Shown here piece after piece: positions 7,026-13,141 of a DNA stretch of 13,485 bases (positions within the stretch are counted from its first letter, which is position 1; each line of letters opens with the position of its first letter). Origin of the DNA: an uncultured Lysobacter sp. (GTDB lineage: Bacteria > Pseudomonadota > Gammaproteobacteria > Xanthomonadales > Xanthomonadaceae); assembly GCA_946480055.1 (NCBI GenBank), contig CAMLID010000088.1, forward strand, positions 1 to 13,485, in the 5' to 3' direction. A model generated the notes under the pieces. That model was not told the DNA's origin. It worked only from the letters and a program-made list of their open reading frames with translations, and made no database searches. Made by a program: the position numbers and the translations under genes.

Positions 7026-7502
7026 CTATTTGCCTTTCGGCGCGAACTGCAGCGTGAACTGCACGGCGCGCAGCAGGGGAAAGATTTCCGGCACGGCCGA
7101 CTTGGCGATCTTCTTCTGTCCGATGGTCGCGGCGATCTCGGCCATAAATTCGCTCACGACCTGCACTTCGCCGCCTGCCAGGGCGCCACTGCCCTCGCCA
7201 CCGAACCCGAACAGCGCGATCTGACGGATGCCTGCGAGTTCACCGAAGTCTGCGAACAACGCCGGAATGTGCTTGCGTCCGGCGTCGAACTTCTTGCGGT
7301 AACGGCGCTCGCGTTCCGGCCAGGTATCGGCGTCCATCGAAGGCTCGATATGGACGATGCGGCGTTCTTTCGGATCGAAGGCGACGATGTCCAGTTCGCA
7401 ATCGTATCCGCCTTGCGAACGCCGCCCAACCTTGACGTTGCGTCGCACGAAATAGCCGCGGTACTCGTACCACTCGGCGACGAGCTGTTCGAGGAAGTTC
7501 AT
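7026..7502 (-). CDS. Hypothetical protein with restriction-endonuclease-like (PD-(D/E)XK) features
   Basis: I do not recognise a named gene. The 158-residue product starts MNFLEQLVAEWYEYRGYFVR and ends QFAPKGK. The N-terminal half has the layout of PD-(D/E)XK nuclease folds: an N-terminal helix, then GGYDCELDIVAFDPKERRIV (31-50) with Glu36 and Asp38, then a strand IVHIEPS (49-55). The motif expected as E-x-K reads E-P-S, so catalysis is doubtful unless Lys69/Lys70 in the following helix (ERRYRKKF) compensates. The second half has no motif I can name. There is no signal peptide or membrane segment. The ATG at 7502 has no clear ribosome binding site, so the start is somewhat uncertain. It lies 65 bases downstream of the fadJ-like gene on the same strand, with a strong palindrome between, and converges on pilZ. 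Reality of the gene is likely; function is inference. Confidence 0.75.
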   Translation of the reverse strand: MNFLEQLVAEWYEYRGYFVRRNVKVGRRSQGGYDCELDIVAFDPKERRIVHIEPSMDADTWPERERRYRKKFDAGRKHIPALFADFGELAGIRQIALFGFGGEGSGALAGGEVQVVSEFMAEIAATIGQKKIAKSAVPEIFPLLRAVQFTLQFAPKGK

Positions 7503-7517
7503 GCGCGCGTCGGAGCG

Positions 7518-7551
7518 GTTAGGCCGTCGGCGCTGCCGCCGACGGCGTAAC
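7518..7551. repeat. Long near-perfect palindrome between the fadJ-like gene and the hypothetical gene
   Basis: GCCGTCGGCG (7523-7532) pairs perfectly with CGCCGACGGC (7537-7546) around a four-base loop. After one mismatch GTTA (7518-7521) pairs with TAAC (7548-7551), giving 14 of 15 pairs. On the minus strand it starts 17 bases beyond the fadJ-like stop. Neither side has a T run, so it is not a standard terminator; it could protect the 3' end of the fadJ-like mRNA or dampen read-through into the downstream gene. Confidence 0.7.
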
Positions 7552-7567
7552 GGCACAGTCCATCCGG

Positions 7568-9619
7568 CTACGGACGCAGCGCCGGCGAATCCCAACCCGG
7601 GCGCGGCGCGAAACGGTCGCCGTAGCGCGCGTGCAGGGTCTTGAGGCGCTCCAGCAGCGCATCGGCGCCGGTTTCGCGCACGTACTGGATCGGGCCGCCG
7701 CGGAACGGGGCGAAGCCGGTGCCGAAGATCACGCCGGCATCGAGCAGGTCGGCGTCGCTGACCACGCCGTCGTGCAGGCAGGCCACCGCTTCGTTGACCA
7801 GCGGCAGGATCAGGCGATCCTCCAGGTCCGACGGGGTCTGGTAGTCCTTGGGCAGTTCCGGCTTCCGGGCGCGGCCGTTTTCCCACTTGTACAGGCCCTG
7901 GCCGTCCTTCTTGCCGCGCTTGTTCGGCTCCACGCCGCTCAGCGCCGCCGGCACGCTCAGGCCCAGGAACGGCGCCAGTTCCGCGCCCACGCCCGCGGCC
8001 ACGTCCAGGCCGACGGTGTCGATCAGTTCGATCGGGCCCATCGGCATGCCGAACTTCACCGCGACCTTGTCGATCGCCGGGCCCGGGATGCCTTCGGCGA
8101 ACGCGGTCGCGGCTTCGAGCATGTACGGGAACAGCACCCGGTTGACCAGGAAGCCCGGCGTGCCCGCGACCGGCACCGGGAGCTTGTCGATGGCCTTGCA
8201 GAACGCGGCCAGGCGCTGCTCGGTCTCCGCCGCCATCGCGTCGTGGCGGATGATCTCGACCAGCGGCATCAGCGCCACCGGATTGAAATAGTGCAGGCCG
8301 CCGAACTGGGCCGGACGGCGGATGTGATCGCGCAGCTCGACCAGCGGAATCGACGAAGTGTTGGTGGTCAGCAGCGCGTCGGGCTTCATCTTCGGCTCGA
8401 CCTGGTCGTAGAGCTCGCGCTTGGCCTCGGGCTTCTCGATGATCGCCTCGATCACCAGGTCGGCCTGGGCCTCGCCGTCGCCGGCGAGGTCGCCCTTCAA
8501 CCGCGCGGCCACCGCCGGACGCTTGCTCTCGTCCTTGACGCGCTTGGCGAACAGTTCCTGGGCGCGGGTCAGCGCGCCGTCGATGAAGCGCTGCTCGCGG
8601 TCGCTGAGGGTGACCTCGAAGCCCTTGTAGGCCGACCAGGCCGCGATGTCGCCGCCCATCACGCCGGCGCCGACCACGTGCACGCGCTGGATCCCGTGAT
8701 CCTTGCCGCCCTGGCCCTTGAGCCGCTCCTGCAGGAAGAACACCCGGATCAGGTTGCGCGCGGTCGGGGTCGAGGCCAGCTTGACCACCGACTTGCGCTC
8801 GGCCGCCAGGCGCGCCTGCACGCCGCCGCCGCTGCGCGCCCAGGTGTTGATCAGCGCGTACGGTGCCGGGTAGTGCTCTTTGCGTGCCTTGCGTGCTACC
8901 TGCTTGGTCAGCATGCCGGGCAGGATCTTGCGCGCCAGCCAGCTGTTCGTGAGCCAGCCCATGAAGCGCTGCTTGAACGGGCGCTGGGTGCCTTTGAGCG
9001 CCAGCGCGACCGCGGCGTCGATCAGCAACGGCGCTTCGACCACCTTGTCGACCAGGCCGATCGCGCGCGCGTTCGAGGCCGACAGCGCGCGTCCGGTCAG
9101 CATCATGTCGAACGCGGCCGGCGCGCCGACCAGCGGCGGCAGGCGCACGCTGCCGCCCCAGCCCGGGTAGATGCCCAGCTTCACTTCCGGCAGGCCGATG
9201 CGGGTGGAGGGATCGCCGCTGGCGACCCGGTAACGGCAGGCCAGCGCGATCTCGGTGCCGCCGCCCATGCAGAAGCCGTGGATCGCCGCGACCGTGGGGC
9301 AGGGCAGTTCGGCCAGGCGCTGGAACACCTGCTGGCCGCGCCGGATCGCGTCGCCGACCGTGCCCTTCTCGTCGAAGGTCTGGAATTCCTTGATGTCGGC
9401 GCCGGCGATGAAACCCGAGGCCTTGGCCGAACGCAGCACCACGCCCTTGGGCGGGTCCAGCGCCAGCCGCTCCAGCAACGCGTCGAGCTCGATCAGGACG
9501 TCCTGTCCGAAGGTATTGACCGACGAGCCGGCGCGGTCGAACGACAGCAGCAGGACGCCGTCCTCCCGCAGCTCGGTCTGCCAATGTTGGAAGCGAAGTC
9601 CGTCGAGGCCAGCCATCAT
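7568..9619 (-). CDS. Bifunctional enoyl-CoA hydratase / 3-hydroxyacyl-CoA dehydrogenase (FadJ-like)
   Basis: This is the multifunctional beta-oxidation alpha subunit: it hydrates trans-2-enoyl-CoA and oxidises the 3-hydroxyacyl-CoA with NAD. It has 683 residues, slightly shorter than E. coli FadJ. The crotonase domain (about 10-205) has the oxyanion/catalytic motifs FIAGADIKEF (70-79), HGFCMGGGTEIALAC (114-128, Glu123) and GLPEVKLGIYPGWGG (142-156, Glu145). The dehydrogenase has the Rossmann motif VVGAGVMGGDIA (315-326), VIEAIIE (389-395), TTNTSSIP (418-425), catalytic His443 in GLHYFNPV, and PGFLVNRVLFPY (488-499), then C-terminal helical domains to 683. HG-C-GGG-E-ALAC and RLPPLVGAP place it nearer FadJ than FadB. 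Two start codons are adjacent (9619 and 9616); the first is taken. No thiolase (fadA/fadI) gene lies beside it, unlike the usual operon. Confidence 0.92.
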   Translation of the reverse strand: MMAGLDGLRFQHWQTELREDGVLLLSFDRAGSSVNTFGQDVLIELDALLERLALDPPKGVVLRSAKASGFIAGADIKEFQTFDEKGTVGDAIRRGQQVFQRLAELPCPTVAAIHGFCMGGGTEIALACRYRVASGDPSTRIGLPEVKLGIYPGWGGSVRLPPLVGAPAAFDMMLTGRALSASNARAIGLVDKVVEAPLLIDAAVALALKGTQRPFKQRFMGWLTNSWLARKILPGMLTKQVARKARKEHYPAPYALINTWARSGGGVQARLAAERKSVVKLASTPTARNLIRVFFLQERLKGQGGKDHGIQRVHVVGAGVMGGDIAAWSAYKGFEVTLSDREQRFIDGALTRAQELFAKRVKDESKRPAVAARLKGDLAGDGEAQADLVIEAIIEKPEAKRELYDQVEPKMKPDALLTTNTSSIPLVELRDHIRRPAQFGGLHYFNPVALMPLVEIIRHDAMAAETEQRLAAFCKAIDKLPVPVAGTPGFLVNRVLFPYMLEAATAFAEGIPGPAIDKVAVKFGMPMGPIELIDTVGLDVAAGVGAELAPFLGLSVPAALSGVEPNKRGKKDGQGLYKWENGRARKPELPKDYQTPSDLEDRLILPLVNEAVACLHDGVVSDADLLDAGVIFGTGFAPFRGGPIQYVRETGADALLERLKTLHARYGDRFAPRPGWDSPALRP

Positions 9620-9654
9620 GACTGCACCATCCGTTCAGGTATGGATATCCCGCT

Positions 9655-9684
9655 ATCATCACGAGGATGTTTCGTCGCCGTCAA
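9655..9684 (-). promoter_or_regulatory. Candidate sigma-70 promoter for the fadJ-like gene
   Basis: On the minus strand TTGACG (9684-9679, five of six to consensus) is followed after 18 bases by GATGAT (9660-9655, four of six). Transcription would start near 9648, leaving a leader of about 29 bases before the start codon at 9619. The -35 lies inside the left arm of the 10-bp inverted repeat at 9676-9716, so a protein bound there would compete with polymerase. Confidence 0.4.
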
Positions 9685-9716
9685 ATCGGCGCGACCCACG
9701 TCCCGGTTTGACGGCG
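9676..9716. repeat. 10-bp inverted repeat in the divergent fadJ-like/rpoE region
   Basis: CGCCGTCAAA (9676-9685) and TTTGACGGCG (9707-9716) are exact reverse complements separated by 21 bases; centres are 31 bases apart, about three helical turns. Each arm contains TTGACG facing outward to one side, and the left one is the proposed -35 of the fadJ-like promoter. It could be a paired operator site; the binding protein cannot be named from sequence. The remainder of the 9620-9854 gap holds the two proposed promoters and the rpoE leader. Confidence 0.55.
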
Positions 9717-9786
9717 TCGCCCGCGTCGCGGCGTGACCCTTGGGAGTTGCGCCGGCGCTGGCCCGGCCCCATTTATGATCGTGATT

Positions 9787-9813
9787 GAACTTTCTCCCGA
9801 CAGGGTTGTCCCA
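9787..9813 (+). promoter_or_regulatory. Sigma-E-type promoter driving rpoE (autoregulation)
   Basis: GAACTT (9787-9792) is followed after exactly 15 bases by GTCCCA (9808-9813). This fits the extracytoplasmic sigma-E pattern as I recall it for Xanthomonas, (G)GAACTT-N15-17-GTCNNA, except that T precedes GAACTT. Transcription would start near 9820, about 35 bases before the rpoE start. Self-activation of rpoE is standard in this family. A TATGAT at 9774-9779 could be a -10 of a second, housekeeping promoter, but no fitting -35 was found. Confidence 0.65.
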
Positions 9814-9854
9814 TTGTTCGGCCACGGCCGAGCTGACAGGAGTGCCGGCGCGGC

Positions 9855-10457
9855 ATGGCCGAGAATGAGTTGGACCAAGAGCTGGTCAGGCGTGTCCAGC
9901 GTGGCGATAGCACGGCGTTCGATGCCCTGGTGCGCAAGTACCAGCACCGGATCACCGCGCTGATCGGGCGCTACATACCCGACTGGAGCGAATGCCAGGA
10001 CGTCGCCCAGGAAACCTTCCTTCGCGCTTACCGCGCGTTGCCGAATTTCCGGGGCGATGCGCAGTTCTATACGTGGTTGCACCGGATCGCCGTGAACACC
10101 GCCAAGAATTACCTCGTCGCCCAGAACCGCAGACCGCCGACCGACGACATCGACGCCGGCGACGCCGAACAGTTCGAGACCGGCATCCGTCTGCGCGACA
10201 GCGACACCCCGGAACACGAGTTGCTGCGCCAGGAGATCGAACGCACGGTGATGCGCGCGGTCGAATCCCTGCCGGAGGAACTGCGGGCCGCGATCACCCT
10301 GCGCGAGGTGGACGGCCTGAGCTACGAGGAAATCGCGCAGAAGATGGGCTGCCCGATCGGCACCGTGCGTTCGCGGATCTTCCGCGCCCGCGAGGCCATC
10401 GACGTCGAGTTGCGGCCCCTGCTGGACAACCAAGACATCCGCGAGCGCGCCCACTGA
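9855..10457 (+). CDS. rpoE: RNA polymerase sigma-E factor (RpoE/AlgU type)
   Basis: This ECF sigma factor directs transcription of the envelope-stress regulon and is held inactive by the anti-sigma RseA. The 200-residue product matches E. coli RpoE and Pseudomonas AlgU throughout. Region 2 includes DALVRKYQHRI (23-33), CQDVAQETFLRAYRAL (47-62) for core binding, and FYTWLHRIAVNTAKNYLVAQ (71-90) for -10 recognition. Region 4 includes ESLPEELRAAITLREVDGLS (127-146) and the helix-turn-helix GCPIGTVRSRIFRARE (165-180) for -35 recognition. ATG 9855 has AGGAG at 9838-9842, 12 bases upstream, a rather long spacing, but the N-terminus MAENELDQELVRRVQ fits the family. rseA starts one base after its stop, so the two are translationally coupled. 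Confidence 0.97.
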   Translation: MAENELDQELVRRVQRGDSTAFDALVRKYQHRITALIGRYIPDWSECQDVAQETFLRAYRALPNFRGDAQFYTWLHRIAVNTAKNYLVAQNRRPPTDDIDAGDAEQFETGIRLRDSDTPEHELLRQEIERTVMRAVESLPEELRAAITLREVDGLSYEEIAQKMGCPIGTVRSRIFRAREAIDVELRPLLDNQDIRERAH

Positions 10458-10458
10458 T

Positions 10459-11340
10459 ATGACGTCGATTCCTTCCATTGACGAGTACGACCCCAACGAC
10501 CGCGAGGCCCTGAGCGCGCTGTTCGACGGCGAGCTCGATGCCGATGCCGCCCGCTTCGCCCTCAAGCGCCTCAGCCACGACGCCCAATGGCGTCGCGCCT
10601 GCGGCAGCTGGCAGCTGTGCGGCGACGCCCTGCGCGGCCAGGCCGCCGGCATCGCCGCGCCGGATTTCGCCGACCGTGTCGCCGCGGCGATCGCCGCCGA
10701 GGCCGCTACGGCCCAGGCCGTCGCACCGGCGAGCGCGCCCGGCAACCGCCGCGGCTGGATCGGCGGCGCCGCCCTGGCCGCTTCGGTCGCAGTGGCTGCG
10801 CTGTTCGTCGCCCGTCCGTTCTCCAACGATGCCGCGCCCGATGCCGCCGCGCCGCAGACCCAGGTCGCCAGCGCGGACCAGGCACCGGCCGCGCCGCAGG
10901 CTCCGGGTCGGGAAGCTCCCGATCAGCAGGCCGCCGGGCTCGCCGCCGCCGTCGCGGTGGCCGAAGTGCCGCGCCGCATCGCCGACCGTCGCAATTCGCG
11001 CGGCCAGAGCCAGCGCGCCGCCCTGCGCGCGCCGCGCCGCCAGACCCAGGCCGTCGCCGCGGGCGCCGCACCGGCGACCGAGGTCGCCAGCGCCAATACC
11101 GGCAGCGCCTCGGCCAACCCGTTCCGTCCCCAGCACAGCGAAACCGCAAGCCGGCCGTGGCCGCGCGCGGTGCTGCCGAACTACCCGGCTACCGGCGGCT
11201 TCACCGCCAGCTACGGCAGCAGCAGCGCCAGCGCGCGCTCGTTCTACCCGTTCGAGCCCGGTACGACCGAGGCCGCGACCACGCCACCGGCGCCGACGAC
11301 TCCGTCGCCCGATGCCGAAGGTCGGATGCCGCAGCCCTAA
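10459..11340 (+). CDS. rseA: Anti-sigma-E factor RseA, with a long Ala/Pro-rich periplasmic part
   Basis: RseA is a single-pass inner-membrane protein whose cytoplasmic domain holds RpoE; regulated proteolysis releases the sigma factor. The 293-residue product has the RseA/MucA N-terminal domain (about 14-62), with REALSALFDGELDADAARFA (15-34) and SWQLCGDALRG (50-60). One membrane segment follows at about 100-118, entered after RR (97-98). The remaining 175 or so residues are Ala, Pro, Ser and Gln rich with no recognisable domain. Total length clearly exceeds E. coli RseA (216) and Pseudomonas MucA (about 194), and the excess is all on the periplasmic side. The start ATG 10459 is one base past the rpoE stop. 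No RseB gene follows, so sensing of envelope damage must work differently from the RseA-RseB pair or use an RseB encoded elsewhere. Confidence 0.88.
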   Translation: MTSIPSIDEYDPNDREALSALFDGELDADAARFALKRLSHDAQWRRACGSWQLCGDALRGQAAGIAAPDFADRVAAAIAAEAATAQAVAPASAPGNRRGWIGGAALAASVAVAALFVARPFSNDAAPDAAAPQTQVASADQAPAAPQAPGREAPDQQAAGLAAAVAVAEVPRRIADRRNSRGQSQRAALRAPRRQTQAVAAGAAPATEVASANTGSASANPFRPQHSETASRPWPRAVLPNYPATGGFTASYGSSSASARSFYPFEPGTTEAATTPPAPTTPSPDAEGRMPQP

Positions 11341-11527
11341 GCGGCGCGCGCGACGCCGGACGACGCAGTACGTGACGATCCGGCGTCCCGGCCCCTGGTT
11401 TTACGAGGCCTGTTTCCCCGAGGCCTGCTTCCCCGAGGCATGTTTCCCCGAGGCATGTTTCCCCGATCACGCGCGGCCCGGCGGCCGCGTGGCCAACCCA
11501 CTGCAACCCCCGAGGCCGAATCCATGA
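11312..11527 (+). CDS. Candidate small ORF with four EACFP repeats, overlapping rseA end and mucD start
   Basis: This is a low-confidence reading frame of 71 residues. From ATG 11312 it runs out of the rseA 3' end, through the four 15-bp repeats (residues 32-51, EACFP four times) and stops at TGA 11525-11527, overlapping the mucD ATG as ATGA. The N-terminal third is basic (SPKRRARRRT, 8-17) and the end is Pro-rich. Another possible start is GTG 11372. Neither start has a clear ribosome binding site, and in such GC-rich DNA open frames are common. In favour: all differences among repeat copies are synonymous only in this frame, and the 4-base overlap would couple it to mucD. It could also be a decayed extension of RseA. 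I recognise no homologue. Confidence 0.2.
   Translation: MPKVGCRSPKRRARRRTTQYVTIRRPGPWFYEACFPEACFPEACFPEACFPDHARPGGRVANPLQPPRPNP
11405..11464 (+). repeat. Four tandem 15-bp repeats (GAGGCMTGYTTCCCC) between rseA and mucD
   Basis: The four gapless copies are at 11405-11419, 11420-11434, 11435-11449 and 11450-11464. Copies 3 and 4 are identical. Copies 1 and 2 have C instead of A at unit position 6, and copy 2 also has C instead of T at position 9. The unit length is a multiple of three. It sits in the 183-base gap between the rseA stop and the mucD start, whose only other features are the candidate small ORF and the mucD ribosome binding site. Confidence 0.97.
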
Positions 11528-13032
11528 CTCGTCCGCTTCGCTCTATCGCCCTGGCCAGCGCCCTGGCCGCCGTGCTGCCGGTCGCCTGCACCGCGCAGAC
11601 GCCGTCCACCCCGATCGCGCCGCCGCCGGTTGCGACCCCGGCCGCGCCGCTGGTCAGCGGCCTGCCCGATTTCACCGCCCTGGTGCAACGGGTCGGCCCG
11701 GCCGTGGTCAACGTGCGCGCCGAGATCGCACCGCGTCGCGCCAGCCGCACCCAGATGCCCAACGAAGACGAGATCCCGGAAATCTTCCGGCGCTTCTTCG
11801 GCCCCGACATGCCCGGCGGTCCGCAGGCTCCGCGCGGTCCGCGCGGCGGCGGCAATTCGCTGGGCACCGGCTTTCTGATCTCGCAGGACGGCTACGTGCT
11901 GACCAACCACCACGTCGTCGACGGCGCCGACACGGTCAAGATCACCTTGTCCGACCGGCGCGAGTTCACCGCCAAGGTGATCGGCAGCGACGAACAGTCC
12001 GACGTCGCCCTGCTCAAGATCGACGCCAAGAGCCTGCCGTTCCTGCGCCTGGCCAACGCCAGCCTGACCAAGCCCGGGCAGTGGGTGATCGCGATCGGTT
12101 CGCCGTTCGGCCTCGACCATTCGGTCACCGCCGGCATCGTCAGTGCGGTCGGGCGCAGCAATCCCTACGCCGATCAGCAGTACGTGCCCTTCATCCAGAC
12201 CGACGTCGCGATCAACCAGGGCAATTCCGGTGGCCCGCTGCTCAACACCAGCGGCGAGGTGGTCGGCATCAATTCGCAGATCTTCTCGAACTCCGGCGGC
12301 TACATGGGCGTGAGCTTCGCGATCCCGATCGATGTGGCGATGAATTCGGCCGAACAGCTGCGCGCGACCGGCAAGGTCCAGCGTGGCCTGCTCGGCGTCG
12401 GCGTGCAGACCATCACCGCCGAGAGCGCCAAGGGCCTGGGCCTGACCGACACCCGCGGCGCCCTGGTCAACAGCGTCCAGGCCGGCGGCGCCGCTGAAAA
12501 AGCCGGGCTCCAGCTCGGCGACGTGATCCTGGCGGTCAACGACCGGCCGGTGAACATGTCCAGCGACCTGCCGCCGCTGATCGGCGCGCTGGCGCCGGGG
12601 GCCAAGGTCAAGCTGGAGATCAACCGCGGCGGCAAGACCCTGACCGAAACGGTGGTGCTGGGCGCGCTCGACGCCCAGGTCGCCGGCGCCCCGGGCCCGG
12701 CCGCCAACGACGACGAGGACGCCCCCGCGGGCGCGCCCGGCAGCAACCCGCTGGGCCTGGTGGGCCAGGACCTGACCCCGGCCGTGCGCCAGCGCCTGGG
12801 CCTGAAGGCCGGCGAGGGCGTGCTGGTGCAGGCACCGGGCGACGTTGCCGGCGAGGCCGGTCTGCGTCCGCGCGACGTGGTGCTCTCGGTCGGCCGCAAC
12901 TCGGTTGGCAGCGCCTCGGCCTTGAACCGTGAACTGGCCAAGGTGCGCCCCGGCGACACCGTGATGCTGCTGGTGCGGCGCGGCGCGGCGACCCAGTTCA
13001 TCGCGGTCACGGCCGAGGCCAAGGCCGGTTGA
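11524..13032 (+). CDS. mucD: Periplasmic serine protease/chaperone of the DegP/HtrA family (MucD)
   Basis: This HtrA-family protease degrades or refolds damaged envelope proteins. The 502-residue product has a hydrophobic signal segment (about 5-21) and a Pro/Ala linker (27-43). The trypsin-like domain follows with GTGFLISQDGYVLTNHHVV (114-132), triad His130, Asp160 in SDVALLKID, and Ser235 in NQGNSGGPLLN. Two PDZ domains come next: PDZ1 about 287-380 (GLLGVGVQTI) and PDZ2 about 412-498 (GEGVLVQAPGDVAGEAGL). A Gly/Ala/Asp-rich linker (385-408) separates them. ATG 11524 has GAGG at 11512-11515 and gives a proper signal peptide; a start at 11440 is possible but would put a Pro/Arg stretch before it. 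The leader contains Cys22 in LPVAC, a poor lipobox, so secretion as a soluble protein or a lipoprotein are both open. It lies in the rpoE operon, as mucD does in Pseudomonas and Xanthomonas. Confidence 0.95.
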   Translation: MTRPLRSIALASALAAVLPVACTAQTPSTPIAPPPVATPAAPLVSGLPDFTALVQRVGPAVVNVRAEIAPRRASRTQMPNEDEIPEIFRRFFGPDMPGGPQAPRGPRGGGNSLGTGFLISQDGYVLTNHHVVDGADTVKITLSDRREFTAKVIGSDEQSDVALLKIDAKSLPFLRLANASLTKPGQWVIAIGSPFGLDHSVTAGIVSAVGRSNPYADQQYVPFIQTDVAINQGNSGGPLLNTSGEVVGINSQIFSNSGGYMGVSFAIPIDVAMNSAEQLRATGKVQRGLLGVGVQTITAESAKGLGLTDTRGALVNSVQAGGAAEKAGLQLGDVILAVNDRPVNMSSDLPPLIGALAPGAKVKLEINRGGKTLTETVVLGALDAQVAGAPGPAANDDEDAPAGAPGSNPLGLVGQDLTPAVRQRLGLKAGEGVLVQAPGDVAGEAGLRPRDVVLSVGRNSVGSASALNRELAKVRPGDTVMLLVRRGAATQFIAVTAEAKAG

Positions 13033-13042
13033 GGCCGACCCA

Positions 13043-13067
13043 CGCGCCCGCCGTCGTGGCGGGCGCG
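13043..13067 (+). terminator. Strong hairpin after mucD
   Basis: CGCGCCCGCC (13043-13052) pairs perfectly with GGCGGGCGCG (13058-13067) around a five-base loop, ten bases past the mucD stop. No T tract follows, so it is a terminator only by position and stability. It separates the sigma-E operon from lepA, which has its own promoter-like sequence. Confidence 0.55.
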
Positions 13068-13088
13068 GGACGTGGGCGCTGCGGGGTA

Positions 13089-13097
13089 TGCGATAAT
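13089..13097 (+). promoter_or_regulatory. Extended -10 promoter for lepA
   Basis: TGC followed by GATAAT (13089-13097) is an extended -10 element, five of six to TATAAT. The -35 region around 13069-13074 is poor, as tolerated by extended -10 promoters. Transcription would start near 13104, about 38 bases before ATG 13142. Confidence 0.5.
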
Positions 13098-13141
13098 CTC
13101 CCGTTAACTCTCTGGAACCGGTGAGCCTCGCGCCGTCCCGC

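Noticed and set aside
7631..9736. 701-residue plus-strand frame opposite the fadJ-like gene
   Set aside because: A low-complexity Arg/Gln/Ala/His translation without motifs; the minus-strand frame has all hydratase and dehydrogenase motifs.
9747..9779. Sigma-70 promoter for rpoE (TTGCGC with TATGAT)
   Set aside because: The spacer is 21 bases, too long; only the TATGAT is attractive, so I noted it without annotating a promoter.
10538..11312. Main body of the second long plus-strand frame inside rseA as a separate gene
   Set aside because: Its translation is Arg/Pro/Ala-rich noise over a convincing rseA; only the 3' part over the tandem repeat is kept as a weak candidate.
11405..11464. CRISPR array
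   Set aside because: The 15-bp units are directly abutting with no unique spacers; it is a simple tandem repeat.
11440..11523. N-terminal extension of MucD from ATG 11440
   Set aside because: It would place repeat-derived MFPRG units and an Arg/Pro stretch before the signal peptide; ATG 11524 has a well-spaced GAGG and begins directly with the signal sequence.
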